Shown here piece by piece: positions 1 through 10,835 of a DNA stretch of 64,000 bases. The DNA is from Diogma glabrata. Lineage: Eukaryota; Arthropoda; Insecta; Diptera; Cylindrotomidae. Each line of letters starts with the position of its first letter. Position 1 is the first letter of the stretch. Under the pieces are notes generated by a model. The model had not been told where the DNA came from. It was given only the letters and a program-made list of their open reading frames with translations, and did not search any database. The DNA lies in assembly GCA_963693315.1 (NCBI GenBank), contig CAVNZG010001060.1, forward strand, positions 1 through 64,000. The letters run 5' to 3'. The position numbers and the translations under genes are program-made.

Positions 1-1452
1 GAAAATTTTAGTTAGGATTGGTGCTAACTCTTTAGCAAAAGTTTTAAGGATAATTGGAGGAATGCTATCAGGTCCAGATGCCTTATTAGTATTGATTTGT
101 AAGAGCATTTTCCGAATGACATTTTTACGAAAAATAATCCGCCCCATTTTGTTAGAAACTCTAGGAATTGGTATAGGTAGAAAATTGGGTTCTACTAATG
201 TAGAATTTAACGAAAAACAGTTACCTAATAAATTAGCCTTTTCTTTGGGGTCAATAATAGGTATATCTCTATCAATAAGAGGAGGTATAGAAGACTTACA
301 AAAATTTCCTTGAACAGCCTTGGCGGTTTTATAAAAATTTCGTGAACCAGTAGGGTGCTCAGCAAATTTATTTGCTTTTTTCCTAATAAATAGATGTTTC
401 TCTGCATCTATTAATTTTCTACATAAATTTCTTTCTATTCGGTATAATCTAAGGTTTTCATCAGACTTGTTTTGAATAAACTTTTGAAAAGCCTTTTTTT
501 TAATTTTTATTGCTTTTTTGCATTTACTTGAAAACCATCGATCAACCTTCGGAACAATCAAACTATTTGGAACAAACCTACTCATACCCATTAGTATTAT
601 TTTTGAAAAATTAGAAGCAACAATGTTTGGATCTTGGCTGGAAAGACAATTGCGTTTCCAGGGAAACCATTTAAAGAAATCTCTAAGTCCCTGCCAATTT
701 GCAGCTTTATAATCCCAAACAAGACGAGGATTAGCTTTAAACTGTTTAGGTACTTGTATATTTAAATGTGTGGAGATCAAATTATGATCTGATTCACCCA
801 AAGGCTCTGATACTTTAAATTGAACCAACGAAGGGTCATTTATCAAAAACAAATCGAGCAAGTTACCACTTTGGCCAGGAATATCAGGAACTCTGGTAGG
901 CTGATCTATTATCTGAGTGAAATTATGATAAAGAGCAAAAAGTTCAGCTTCTTTACCTAATTCATCAGTTTTAGAGCTGTGTGTAAGCCATTCTTTATTA
1001 TGAACATTGAAATCACCAAGAACTATAATTTTAGCGTTAGGATATACAGCCAACCTATCTATCTTTTCAGATAGGTCATGAAATAAATTTATGTTCTCCG
1101 GTGAGTTGGGCGAGCGATACAATCCAAAGACAAAAAGAGTTTGATTAGAGCAGGTAATCTTAAGGGAAACCATATTGTGAAATTTTGAATTTAATTCAAA
1201 ATTATTTATTCTCACATATGGTACAGAATTTCTAATAAACGCACAAACACCATGCTTAAAGTAGAAAGAAGATTCAAGCTCATAGTTAGGACAAACATAT
1301 TTAGTTTTGTCCAACGATACAGCTCTCGCGCTGATAATCGTTTCCGTTAAAAAAAGAATATCAGGCTTAAGATTCTCAAGATAAAGGTGAACTGCATTAA
1401 GATTGACGTTCAACCCTCTTATATTAGCAAAATTGATAGACAATTTCGACAT
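1..1452 (-). CDS. LINE family A ORF2, 5' part (endonuclease plus start of reverse transcriptase), runs off the window
   Basis: Open minus-strand frame of 484 codons starting at an ATG at 1450-1452 and still open at base 1, so the 3' part lies outside. The N-terminal half is an apurinic-type endonuclease of the LINE kind: FANIRG near residue 8, LTET near 35, GLYRSPNSP, LGDFNVHNKEWL and a terminal SDHNLI motif. It cuts target DNA for target-primed reverse transcription. The final third enters the RT domain (NKASGPDSIPPIILK). I checked the frame codon by codon and saw no stop. It is the least damaged copy of a family that recurs at 8.5-10.8, 13.5-14.5, 16.1-24.4 and 20.4-21.5 kb. No gag-like ORF is visible upstream. 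The clade (CR1/Jockey group) is not certain. Confidence 0.85.
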   Translation of the reverse strand, partial: MSKLSINFANIRGLNVNLNAVHLYLENLKPDILFLTETIISARAVSLDKTKYVCPNYELESSFYFKHGVCAFIRNSVPYVRINNFELNSKFHNMVSLKITCSNQTLFVFGLYRSPNSPENINLFHDLSEKIDRLAVYPNAKIIVLGDFNVHNKEWLTHSSKTDELGKEAELFALYHNFTQIIDQPTRVPDIPGQSGNLLDLFLINDPSLVQFKVSEPLGESDHNLISTHLNIQVPKQFKANPRLVWDYKAANWQGLRDFFKWFPWKRNCLSSQDPNIVASNFSKIILMGMSRFVPNSLIVPKVDRWFSSKCKKAIKIKKKAFQKFIQNKSDENLRLYRIERNLCRKLIDAEKHLFIRKKANKFAEHPTGSRNFYKTAKAVQGNFCKSSIPPLIDRDIPIIDPKEKANLLGNCFSLNSTLVEPNFLPIPIPRVSNKMGRIIFRKNVIRKMLLQINTNKASGPDSIPPIILKTFAKELAPILTKIF

Positions 1453-2156
1453 TTTAAATTATAGTTAAATTTAAAAATAAATCTGAAAACAATCCTCAAA
1501 AAAAATTCCAACTAAAACCAAACAAAAGATCAAAAATGATATCTAAATTGACAATTCTACCAGCTGGACAACTTGAAACTATGTCTAAGTTTAACTGTCG
1601 AAATTGCCAATTCAAACAATGGATAATTAATTAATGGTTCGACATAAGAGATTGAAGCAAACAGATTAAACCAAACCAAAAACAACGATTAAGGATTAAA
1701 AGGAGACCGTGAAAGTTCTTATCTCTTAAAAGTAGTACAGTACGTATAACTGTGAAATTGCAATTGAATTTTTAAGAGAAGTACATCAAAATGTGATGTA
1801 CCGCAAATAATAAAAACTTTAGTTAATGGAAGGAAACAATAACAACACTAAAATATTATAACATTAATACTTTTATCACAATTAGAATAATGCCAACAAA
1901 CTAAATTAACCAAAATAAAACCAAAATCTTATTAAGGAAAAATATAATAAAACTTAAAAACTTATCTTGGAACTTCTTTATTTTCCTTAAAATCCTTTAT
2001 CCAAAAACAGAAACTGAAACTGTTTAGTTTATGTAGCGTTATGTCAACCTGTGTTTATTATTATTGTTCTTCGAATTTGGAAACGGCGATAAAATAATTT
2101 TCTTATAATGTAAAATTCTTTTAATATTACCTGAAAATAAAGACAAAGATTATTAA
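1453..2156. other. Noncoding stretch upstream of LINE family A ORF2
   Basis: AT-rich, no ORF of note on either strand. On the minus strand it lies directly upstream of the ORF2 start at 1452, so part is probably the LINE leader. The right end is set by the Helitron-like terminus at 2157. No promoter could be assigned. Confidence 0.4.
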
Positions 2157-3546
2157 CTAGGGGGTATCCCGCGGGCTCCGCCCCCCCCCCCCCCTCCTCC
2201 CTCCTTTCCCCCTCCCTACGCACACCAATACACTCTTGCTCTTTTCATCCGGCTTTGATACAACTACTAAGTACTATTCATCATAATCCAACCTCTTCTA
2301 ATCTATTCTGTGTGTACCTTCTGCTTAACTATAATTCTACAAAAACCATCGTGAGGTTAACGATAAATTTTTATACGATCAATGACAAATGGTTGAAAAT
2401 AATAATAATAAGAAAATACTGAAATAGCAGCTTTTGTTCTTCTATATTTTATTTGCAGAAAATGAAGCTATGCAAAAATAATGATGGAAAAAAAATATTC
2501 TATGATTTTTACATCGACATCGACATTTTTACATTTACATCGACATTTATTAAATCGGTTTAAATTATTAATGTTTGAAAATGTATATTATAACCTAAAC
2601 TAAAAAATATCAAATGTTTTCAACCTACATTGTTTTTAAAAATTGTTAAAAATCTATATTTTTCTATGCTGTTATGTTCGCTGTACTAAAGAACAATTTT
2701 CTGGTTCGGGTCCTGCCATAATAGCGCTAGTATTTTACGAAATGTTGTGTCAAAAAGTGAGGAAATAGACCTTTAATCATGTACTTTCATCAATTTATTT
2801 CCTCTTTTCTTTTTTAATAAACTTATTATAAAAACCATCTACCAACTTTACTATTTAATGTAAAAATTATTCCTTTAAAAAAAGGTTATTATTCCTTTAA
2901 AAAAAATTCGATCTACTTTTCATAATAAATATTACATATATTGTGACTAATTCAAAATAAAAAAGGTTTTATTAATAAAACATCAACAAAAATTATAAAT
3001 ATATGTATTATGTAACTTAATTAAAATAAAAAAATTAAATCCCCTAAATGCATTCTATACTTAACTTTTTAAGTAACTATAAAGAACTACTTTATCGATA
3101 ATTCTAAGTATCCAAAAACAAAATTTTATATAAGTTTTATTTATATATGAATTATTTATTTATATGAATTCATTCATGAATAATAAAATAAAAAAGCACA
3201 ATAATTTTAAAGTTATTTAAAGAAAATAATGAATTTATGAATAAAAAAAAACAATTTTAATGTTATTTAAAATAAAAATTTAAAAACTGCATTATCGTAA
3301 AACGAAATGTATGTATGAATATGAATAAAATAAGAGTGTGTAAAAAAACAATAATTTTAATGTGTTTTAAAAAAAAAATAAAAAAAATCGCAATATTCAG
3401 GTTTCGAACTATCAATCTATGGATCATCAGTCGAGCGCGCTACCAATATAGCAATTTGAACTATATGTGAACTATAGACTAAAGGATAGATAAGGTATCC
3501 GTTACACTTGTATAGAAGGATAGACGTACGGCTATTATATTATTGA
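2157..3546 (-). mobile_element. Non-autonomous Helitron-like element, unit A (no RTE insert)
   Basis: Read on the minus strand, the unit begins with TC (3546-3545) and ends with CTAG (2160-2157), followed by a T in the flank: the Helitron rule of insertion between A and T, 5' TC and 3' CTRR. Just inside the 3' end is a GC hairpin (GGGC-GGA-GCCC, then GCGGGATACC) that stands out from the AT-rich surroundings. There are no terminal inverted repeats and no target duplication, also as expected for Helitrons. No Rep/helicase ORF is present. The unit abuts unit B in the same orientation. The assignment rests on ends and hairpin only. Confidence 0.65.
3389..3461 (-). other. tRNA-like segment inside Helitron-like unit A
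   Basis: On the minus strand this stretch contains TTGGTAGCGCGCTCGACTGA, resembling a tRNA D-arm/A-box, and AGTTCGAAACC, resembling a B-box, about 30 nt apart, followed by a T-run. A short D stem (GCTA/TAGC) can be drawn, but the acceptor and T stems pair poorly, so it is not a functional tRNA. It could be a captured tRNA pseudogene or the head of an old tRNA-derived SINE. A second copy lies at about 8270-8343. Confidence 0.5.
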
Positions 3547-4007
3547 CTAGGGGTATCCCGCGGGCTCCGCCCCCCCCCTCCTCCCCCCGCCCCTCCCTCC
3601 TTTCCCCCTCCCTACGCACACCAATACACTCTTGCTCTTTTCATCCGGCTTTGATACAACTACTAAGTACTATCCATCATAATCCAACCTCTTCTAATCT
3701 ATTCTGTGTGTACCTTCTGCTTAACTATAATTCTACAAAAACCATCGTGAGGTTAACGATAAATTTTTATACGATCAATGACAAATGGTTGAAAATAATA
3801 ATAATAAGAAAATACTGAAATAGCAGCTTTTGTTCTTCTATATTTTATTTGCAGAAAATGAAGCTATGCAAAAATAATGATGGAAAAAAAATATTCTATG
3901 ATTTTTACATCGACATCGACATTTTTACATTTACATCGACAATGACAACGAAATTTCGTACTGAGTTTCTTAAAGTTCATTTTATTAAATCTCTCTCTCT
4001 CTGGCGT

Positions 4008-7000
4008 TTACATCCCATGAAGGGATTTTGCCGTCTGTGCCACCAGCTTCCAATCATCTCGTTCCATGACCAGTTGACCCCAGTTTCGACATCCTATATC
4101 ACGAAGGTCTTGGATGATGTCATCACGCCAGCGTTGTCTAGGTCTTCCTCTTCGACGAACACCAGCTGGTTGTTGTTGGGACGCTTTTTTTATCATTCTT
4201 TCTAATGGAGCCCTTTCTACATGACCAAACCATCTGATCCGGTTAGATTTAATGAATCCGATTACATCGCAGCCTCCAAGAAGCTGTCTGATTTCGTGAT
4301 TCATTCGGATTCTATACTGATTTTCAGCAACTTTACATGGACCATAAATTGTTCGTATGACCTTCCTCTCGAATGTTGATAAAATTCTACAATCGGAGGA
4401 AGTCAGTGTCCAGCTTTCACTTCCAAATGTAAGCACAGGTCGAATTAATGTTTTGTAAAGTGTGAGTTTACACGACCGCGAAAGATGTTTTGATCGCAGA
4501 AGTTTTGAGTATGCGTAGAAAACTCTGTATGCGGCAGAGACACGGGCTTTGATATCTGCCTGCATGTCATTTGACGATGTTATTACAGACCCGAGGTATT
4601 TGAAGTTTTCCACGCGTTCCACTTCGTAGTCGCCAGTATCCAGATTTCCGGGAGGTATGTTCTTAGATGTTGTTAACACTTTAGTCTTGCCGGTGTTGAT
4701 GCATAATCCAAGTCGTTTAGCATTTCTTTCAAGCTGAGAGAGACTATCTTTAATATCGCTCGTTCTACGTCCGAGAAGCACAATATCATCTGCGTAGCCA
4801 AGAACTTGACTAGATTTATTATATATGCAGTTTTGCGTCTCAATTCGGCTTTTTCTTATCGCGTACTCTAGCGCCAAATTAAACAGTACAGGCGCGAGTG
4901 CATCACCTTGTCGAACACCTGATGTTATATCGAAAGGATCAGAAACTGACCCTTCGATTACTATTCTACAATTTGATCCCGATGTTGTGAGTTTGCACAG
5001 AGAAACAAGTTTCTCTGGGATACCAAGGCATATGAGTGCGGACCAGAGGTTGTCGCGGATGATACTATCATATGCTTGCCTGAAATCAACGTAGAGCTGG
5101 TGAATGCTGATGTTGTACTCCCAACATTTTTCCAGAATCATCCTTAATGTAAAACATTGATCTGTGGTTGAGCGGTTGGGACGAAAACCACACTGATAGT
5201 CACCGATGATAGATTCGGCGAACGGGATGAGTCGAGAAAGTACAACATTAGCTAGTATTTTATATGCAGTGTTCAACAGTGCGATGCCACGATAATTTTC
5301 ACACTTTAGACGGTCACCTTTCTTATGTAGCGGAACAATGAGAGCTGTTTTCCATCCAGCAGGTAGTTCTTCTTGGTCCCAGATTGCAAGAATCAGATCG
5401 TATATACGTGAGACCAGAGCTGCTCCTCCATTTTTCAAAAGTTCAGCGGGAATTCCATCGAAACCTGGTGATTTGCCATTTTTCAGTTTTTTAATTGCAG
5501 CTTCCACTTCCTCTATTGCTGGGTAAGGGACAAAAATCTCCTCAGTTGATGGAGCAATTGCTCGAATAGGATGAACTTCATTCGTCCTATTCAATAGGTC
5601 TTGAAAGTGGGATCGCCACACTGCCAGCACATCACGTTCACTTGTTGTAAGTTCATTATTTTCATTTTTGATGGCTGTAGATCTTGGGTGGAAATCTTTT
5701 GTCAGATTCCTTGCATTGGCAAAGCACTCTTTTGAATTTCCGCTGGCCGCATGTTGGTTGATGTCTTCAATGCAGCTCTTCATGTGTTCGCGTTTCTTTT
5801 TACGTAGAAGTTTTGCTGAGACTTTCCTGGCGCATAGATAATCAGATTGGGAGCTTCGGGTGTTCCTTGTTAACCATTTTTCTCGCAGTTTTTGTTTATG
5901 TTCAACGGATTGGCGGCACTCGTCGTCGAACCATTCGTTGTGTGATTTCGGTGGCCGCTTTCCGATTGTAGTTTGTGCTGCGGCTATAATGGTTGATTGA
6001 AGCGTTTGCCATTCTTCTTGTATGTTAAATGGCATCTCAGAAGAGATGTCATGCTCTTCTATGCTTTGCGTTACAATTTCCTGATATCTGTTCAGCGTTT
6101 CCGGATGTTTAAATGCATCGACGTTCCAGCGCACGGTCTTTTTTGCTTGTCTATTAAATGTAGATGATAATTTGCACTTGTATTTAAAGATGACAAGCAT
6201 ATGATCAGTGTCCATATCAGCACCTCTGTATGATCGAACGTCAGTTACACTTGTGGAGTGTCTCTTAGAAATCATGACGTGATCGATTTGATTTTCCGTT
6301 CTTCCGTCATTTGATTTCCACGTTGCCTTGTGGATTCTCTTGTGAGGGAAGAAAGTGCTGGAAATTACTAGATCATACATCATAGCCAGCTCGGCTGCGC
6401 GAAAACCGTTATTGTTGCTGGTATGATGCAAGCTGTTAGGGCCGATATGTGTTTTAAGTTCTGCAATCCTACCGATTTGAGCATTAAAGTCACCTACCAC
6501 GATTTTTATATCGTGCCGCGGGATTTTATTGATGACTTCTTCGAGTTCTAGGAAGAACAGGTCTTTAATATCATCTGCTTTATCTTCAGTAGGTGCATGA
6601 ACATTGACGATCGTTACATTGAATTTTTGCGTGCGGATTCTCAGTGTGCATAACCGCATATTAATTGGGCAGAAGTCGATAACATGCTGATTCACGCGAC
6701 GGTGTATAAGAAAGCCAACTCCAAATTCTCCTCCGTTTTGATGACCGCAATAATAAAGAGTGTATCCTTTCGCTGTTTCATGGATTCCACTACCTGGCCA
6801 TCTTAGCTCTTGTAATGCCACTATATCTAGTGTGTAGCTCTCGACTTGTTGTGTGAGTTTTAGGAGATCTCTTGGTCTTCTGAGGCTTAGCACGTTCCAG
6901 GTTCCCATTTTTAAATCGTAGTCCGGGTACAGTTTCCGAGGTCGTTCCAATAATGATTCCGAGATATTCCGAGGCCTGTGTACAGAATTCATGACAATAA

Positions 7001-7037
7001 TTTTTTTACGGAAATGGGGTGTTAGCCCTTCGCCCAA
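4008..7037 (-). CDS. RTE-clade ORF: endonuclease/reverse transcriptase, 1009 aa, intact
   Basis: Multifunctional protein that nicks chromosomal DNA and copies its own RNA at the nick. The N-terminal endonuclease has GTWNVLSLRR (about residue 45), LQELRW (75), VVGDFNAQIG (180), QIDHVMIS (250) and TDHML (277), giving the usual N, E, D/N and D/H catalytic set. The RT domain starts near 480 (GKSPGFDGIPAELLK), includes LYVDFRQAYD and SGVRQGDALAP, and has the catalytic YADD box at 748-751. The C-terminus carries an Arg-rich GRPRQRW stretch. Endonuclease and RT style match RTE proteins often annotated craniofacial development protein 2-like. ATG at 7037 gives an unbroken frame of normal family length. 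It is the only intact full-length LINE enzyme here, so this copy may be recently active. Confidence 0.92.
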   Translation of the reverse strand: MGEGLTPHFRKKIIVMNSVHRPRNISESLLERPRKLYPDYDLKMGTWNVLSLRRPRDLLKLTQQVESYTLDIVALQELRWPGSGIHETAKGYTLYYCGHQNGGEFGVGFLIHRRVNQHVIDFCPINMRLCTLRIRTQKFNVTIVNVHAPTEDKADDIKDLFFLELEEVINKIPRHDIKIVVGDFNAQIGRIAELKTHIGPNSLHHTSNNNGFRAAELAMMYDLVISSTFFPHKRIHKATWKSNDGRTENQIDHVMISKRHSTSVTDVRSYRGADMDTDHMLVIFKYKCKLSSTFNRQAKKTVRWNVDAFKHPETLNRYQEIVTQSIEEHDISSEMPFNIQEEWQTLQSTIIAAAQTTIGKRPPKSHNEWFDDECRQSVEHKQKLREKWLTRNTRSSQSDYLCARKVSAKLLRKKKREHMKSCIEDINQHAASGNSKECFANARNLTKDFHPRSTAIKNENNELTTSERDVLAVWRSHFQDLLNRTNEVHPIRAIAPSTEEIFVPYPAIEEVEAAIKKLKNGKSPGFDGIPAELLKNGGAALVSRIYDLILAIWDQEELPAGWKTALIVPLHKKGDRLKCENYRGIALLNTAYKILANVVLSRLIPFAESIIGDYQCGFRPNRSTTDQCFTLRMILEKCWEYNISIHQLYVDFRQAYDSIIRDNLWSALICLGIPEKLVSLCKLTTSGSNCRIVIEGSVSDPFDITSGVRQGDALAPVLFNLALEYAIRKSRIETQNCIYNKSSQVLGYADDIVLLGRRTSDIKDSLSQLERNAKRLGLCINTGKTKVLTTSKNIPPGNLDTGDYEVERVENFKYLGSVITSSNDMQADIKARVSAAYRVFYAYSKLLRSKHLSRSCKLTLYKTLIRPVLTFGSESWTLTSSDCRILSTFERKVIRTIYGPCKVAENQYRIRMNHEIRQLLGGCDVIGFIKSNRIRWFGHVERAPLERMIKKASQQQPAGVRRRGRPRQRWRDDIIQDLRDIGCRNWGQLVMERDDWKLVAQTAKSLHGM

Positions 7038-7091
7038 CCCAAATTTTCGTGAATGGGTTCGTTCTGCATCTTAAGGTCACCAGAAACAACC

Positions 7092-7253
7092 TTTTTACAC
7101 GTTTATATAGCGAGCCGCTTGATCCAAGTCAGACGCCCGCTGCAAGCCGCCCCTAACATGGAGAACAGACGCTTTCTACACATTTATATAGCGAGCCGCT
7201 TGATCCAAGACAGACGCCCGCTCCAAGCCGCCCCTAACATGGAGAACAGACGC
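7092..7253 (-). repeat. Two tandem 81-bp repeats in the RTE 5' leader, each with a TATATAA-like motif
   Basis: The segments 7092-7172 and 7173-7253 match with only a few differences; the TTTATATAG core recurs at 7102 and 7183, exactly 81 bp apart. Read in the element's orientation, each unit is GC-rich and carries CTATATAAA. Tandem 5' monomers that act as promoter units are known in other LINEs (for example mouse L1), so a promoter role is plausible here but is inferred. Confidence 0.75.
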
Positions 7254-8269
7254 TTGAGTTGCATTGGTTTTATGGCGCCAATGACTCGCCATGGTGCAGA
7301 ATCATTGAGTATAAGCAGTATTTACTCTGCCCCTCTCAACTACACCAACCTAATTCTGTTAGCGTTACCCAGGTAGCACGGCGTGGACGTAGAATTTCGG
7401 ATTTTCGCTACCCCGATTTTATTAAATCGGTTTAAATTATTAATGTTTGAAAATGTATATTATAACCTAAACTGTTTTTTGTATAAAAATATCAAATGTT
7501 TACAACCTACATTGTTTTTAAAAATTGTTAAAAATCTATATTTTTCTATGCTGTTATGTTCGCTGTACTAAAGAACAATTTTCTGGTTCTGGTCCTGCCA
7601 TAATAGCGCTAGTATTTTACGAAATGTTGTGTCAAAAAGTGAGGAAATAGACCTTTAATCATGTACTTTCATCAATTTGTTTCCTCTTTTCTTTTTTAAT
7701 AAACTTATTATAAAAACCATCTATCAACTTTACTATTTAATGTAAAAATTATTCCTTTAAAAAAAGGTTATTATTCCTTTAAAAAAAAATCGATCTACTT
7801 TTCATAATAAATATTACATATCTTGTGACGAATTCAAAATAAAAAAGGTTTTATTAATAAAACATCAACAAAAATTATAAATATATGTATTATGTAACTT
7901 AATTAAAATAAAAAAATTAAATCCCCTAAATGCATTCTATACTTAACTTTTTAACTAACTATAAAGAACTACTTTATCGATAATTCTAAGTATCCAAAAA
8001 CAAAATTTTATATAAGTTTTATTTATATATGAATTATTTATTTATATGAATTCATTCATGAATAATAAAATAAAAAAGCACAATAATTTTAAAGTTATTT
8101 AAAGAAAATAATGAATTTATGAATAAAAAAAAACAATTTTAATGTTATTTAAAATAAAAATTTAAAAACTGCATTATCGTAAAACGAAATGTATGTATGA
8201 ATATGAATAAAATAAGAGTGTGTAAAAAAACAATAATTTTAATGTTTTTTAAAAAAAAAATAAAAAAAA

Positions 8270-8343
8270 TTCGCAATATTCAGGTTTCGAACTATCAATC
8301 TATAGATCATCAGTCGAGCGCGCTACCAATATACCAAATTGAA
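8270..8343 (-). other. tRNA-like segment inside Helitron-like unit B
   Basis: Second copy of the tRNA-like A-box/B-box segment, with a few substitutions relative to 3389-3461. It sits at the matching place of the duplicated unit and so is part of the element rather than an independent insertion. Confidence 0.5.
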
Positions 8344-8504
8344 CTATATTTGAACTATAGACTAAAGGATAGATAAGGTATCCGTTACGCTCGTAAAGAA
8401 GGATAGACGTACGGCTATTATATTATTGATTATTATTAATTGTTTTTCCCTAAATTAAAAATGCTAAAAAAATAGAAAAGAAAATTAATTATTTTATTTT
8501 AAAT

Positions 8505-10835
8505 TTAAATTTTTCTTGATAAAAATAAAACACAGCCGTTCAGTCTGACAGCTGGCCTACTTTTTTGCCTAATTCGTATAGCCCGCTTTTGAACAGAGTC
8601 CAAGAGGGCCAACATGGAAACCGAGGCAGCACCCCAAATTTGACAGCAGTACTCCATACAGGGACGAATATAGTACTTATAAACATGGAGCAATTGGTAT
8701 GGAGTGAAAAATTTTTTGCATCTATTTAGGAGGCCGAGTTTTTTAGACGTGCTTTTTGCCATCGCCATTACATGAGCGTTCCAGAGTAGGTCATTTGAAA
8801 CTGTGACACCCAATAAACGAATGTTTTTACATTCACCTATTGGTTCATCACACATACTGAATAAAATATCTTTGGGGAACTCGGTCTTTAATCTGGAAAC
8901 AATCAACAGCTGTGTTTTGGTAGTGTTGAAATTGACAAGGTTTTGGTCACCCCAGTCGGCGACTTTATTCAGGTCTTTGTTCACGTTTATGGCAGCGTCT
9001 CTCCGGGCAGGATTAATTCGTTCGTGCATTTTACCTTTTGAAGGAAGGGGCTCGAACGAATTGTGCAGAGTACTATCATCTGCAAAACTATTTATTGGAT
9101 TGCTGGTGATTTTCAACAATCCGTTGATGTAAATCAAAAATAGGGTTAGGAACAATACTGAGCCTTGAGGTACACCAGCGTTAATTAGTTTAGACTCGGA
9201 AGGAAATCCGCCTAAGGAGACCGAAATGTATCGGTTGGATAGAAAATTTTGAATCAGCTTCACAACATTGGGATGAAAACCATACGTAACGATTTTGTTG
9301 ATTAAGTTGGCATGCCAGACTCGATCGAATGCCTTGGAGATGTCTAAAGCGATAACGTATGTTTCACCACCTTTATCAAGTATGCTGTTCCAACAATGCG
9401 CTACATAGTTTAATAGATCGGTAGTTGATCTTTTGTTTTAAAAACCGTATTGGCTGTCGGATATCAAATGATTTTCTTCCAGAAATTTTGAAATATGTGT
9501 ATTAATATAATGCTCGTAGACTTTGGATAGGACCGATAGTAAAGCTATTGGCCTATAATTTGAGATATCGGATTTTGGTCCCTTTTTGAGGACGGGCAGG
9601 ACATTTGCCAACTTCCAGCACGAGGGAAATATACCAGATTTGTAGGATTGGTATAATATTTTAGTTAAAGTTGGTGCAAGTTCTTTGGAAAAGGTTTTTA
9701 AAATAATGGGTGGAATATTGTCCATTCCTGAGGCTTTGTTGATGTTTAACCCCTTTAAAAGTTTAGCGACTGTTTTGGGTTTGAAATGAAGTTCATTCAT
9801 ATTAACTCCTGAAGACTGGAAATCGGGTATGTCTTTAGGAGTTTCCAAAACAGTGGAGTTCAGAGCAAAGTGTTTAGCGAACACGTTAGCTTTTCTTGCG
9901 GGATCATTGACGATTAAATCACCATCAATAATAGGGGGAATAGAAAATTTTGTACCAGAATTTAAAGAATTAATGGCACTGTAGAACCTCTTGTCAGAAA
10001 CAGACATAGACGTAAGTTTTGAGGCTTTCGCTCTGTCAATTTCAGACTTTTCGTTTGAGATAATCTGGTTAGATATTTTGTTGGCCTTTAGATATTGAGG
10101 TCGATTAGCGGGAGTTTTGTTATGAATTCAAATATTAAATGATCTACGTTTGTTTCTAAGTGCCGTTTTGGCAGCTTTCGAATACAAGTATTTTTGTTTG
10201 GGTTTTACTATGGAGAAAGGGACAAATTTATTGATAGCAAATTGGATGGTTTCTGTAAAGTTTTGAGCAGAAACATTTACATTGTCAGTGTAAAAACAAT
10301 GACGGTCGAAAGGGAAACCATGGAAAAAATTTTGAAGACCACTCTTATTCATTTTTGAGTAGTGAAATATTTTACGGGGTTTGGGAGCTGTAGTTTTAAG
10401 TAAATCAGTTTTGATAACTGATGAGATTAAATAATGATCAGAATTTCCAATACTACCTTTCGCGACATCGACACTCGTAATATCTGGCATTGTGGTAAGA
10501 TAGAGATCTAAAAGAAAACTATTATCACCGCCATTACGGGGAGTGAAAGTCGGGTTTTTAACAATTTGGAATAGGCCCTGAGACGCGGCAAAAATTTCTG
10601 CCAGTTTTCCACTATTGTCAACATCGTCGTTCGATTTGGAGAATTCCAACCATGATTTGTTGTAGACGTTGAAGTCACCGGTAACGATAACTTCACAATT
10701 AGGGGACTTTGCTCTAATCTCGTCCACAATTTTTGTCAGTATATTAAAAAAGTTTGGGTTACGTTTGTTGGGGGACCGGTATAAAGCTATTGTAAAGAAA
10801 GTAATTTCGGGAAGACAAATCCTTGAAACCAACAT
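8505..10835 (-). pseudogene. LINE family A copy, broken ORF2 truncated at both ends
   Basis: Three minus-strand frames hold successive parts of one ORF2: endonuclease (10835-10128; ALYRSPNKRNP, VTGDFNVYNKSWL, GNSDHYL), N-terminal RT (10007-9438; NINKASGMDNIPPIILK, NYRPIALLSVLSKVYEHY, ending QYGF at an in-frame stop) and C-terminal RT (9263-8505; GVPQGSVLFLTLF, SFADDSTLH, MEYCCQIWG). Frameshifts and stops separate them, and the stretch 9264-9437 contains the AFD-like block of the palm. The 5' end lacks the endonuclease N-terminus. The 3' end stops matching the family shortly after DSVQKRAIR, about 90 residues early. A dead copy. Confidence 0.88.

Larger units (their letters stand above)
3942..7416 (-). 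mobile_element. RTE-type non-LTR retrotransposon inserted in Helitron unit B
   Basis: Boundaries are defined by comparison with the uninterrupted unit A: the copies diverge exactly at 3942 and resume at about 7417. The element is 3.5 kb, carries one long ORF on the minus strand, has a 5' leader of about 380 bp with two 81-bp tandem repeats, and a very short 3' UTR of about 65 bp with a CT/GA dinucleotide run. One large ORF and a short 3' UTR without poly(A) are typical of the RTE clade. No clear target-site duplication can be seen at the junctions. Confidence 0.85.
3547..8429 (-). mobile_element. Non-autonomous Helitron-like element, unit B, interrupted by an RTE LINE
   Basis: Second copy of the unit at 2157-3546, head to tail with it. 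Bases 3547-3941 match 2157-2550 and bases 7417-8429 match about 2551-3546. The 3.5 kb between is the RTE LINE. On the minus strand it starts TCAATAATATAATAGCC after a flanking A and ends ...ATACCCCTAG, directly joined to the TC of unit A. The two copies are very similar, with scattered substitutions and short indels, so the duplication is fairly recent. Its 3' GC hairpin matches that of unit A. Confidence 0.65.

Noticed and set aside
3389..3461. Functional tRNA gene
   Set aside because: A-box and B-box resemble a tRNA, but the acceptor and T stems do not pair well.
3543..3818. Plus-strand ORF of 91 codons over the GC-rich start of unit B
   Set aside because: Low-complexity Pro/Ser translation of the Helitron 3' hairpin region, with no support.
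4825..5526. Plus-strand ORFs inside the RTE coding region
   Set aside because: Antisense shadows of the 1009-codon ORF.
7053..7376. Plus-strand ORF of 107 codons over the 81-bp repeats
   Set aside because: It is antisense to the RTE leader, and its apparent protein repeat comes only from the DNA repeat.
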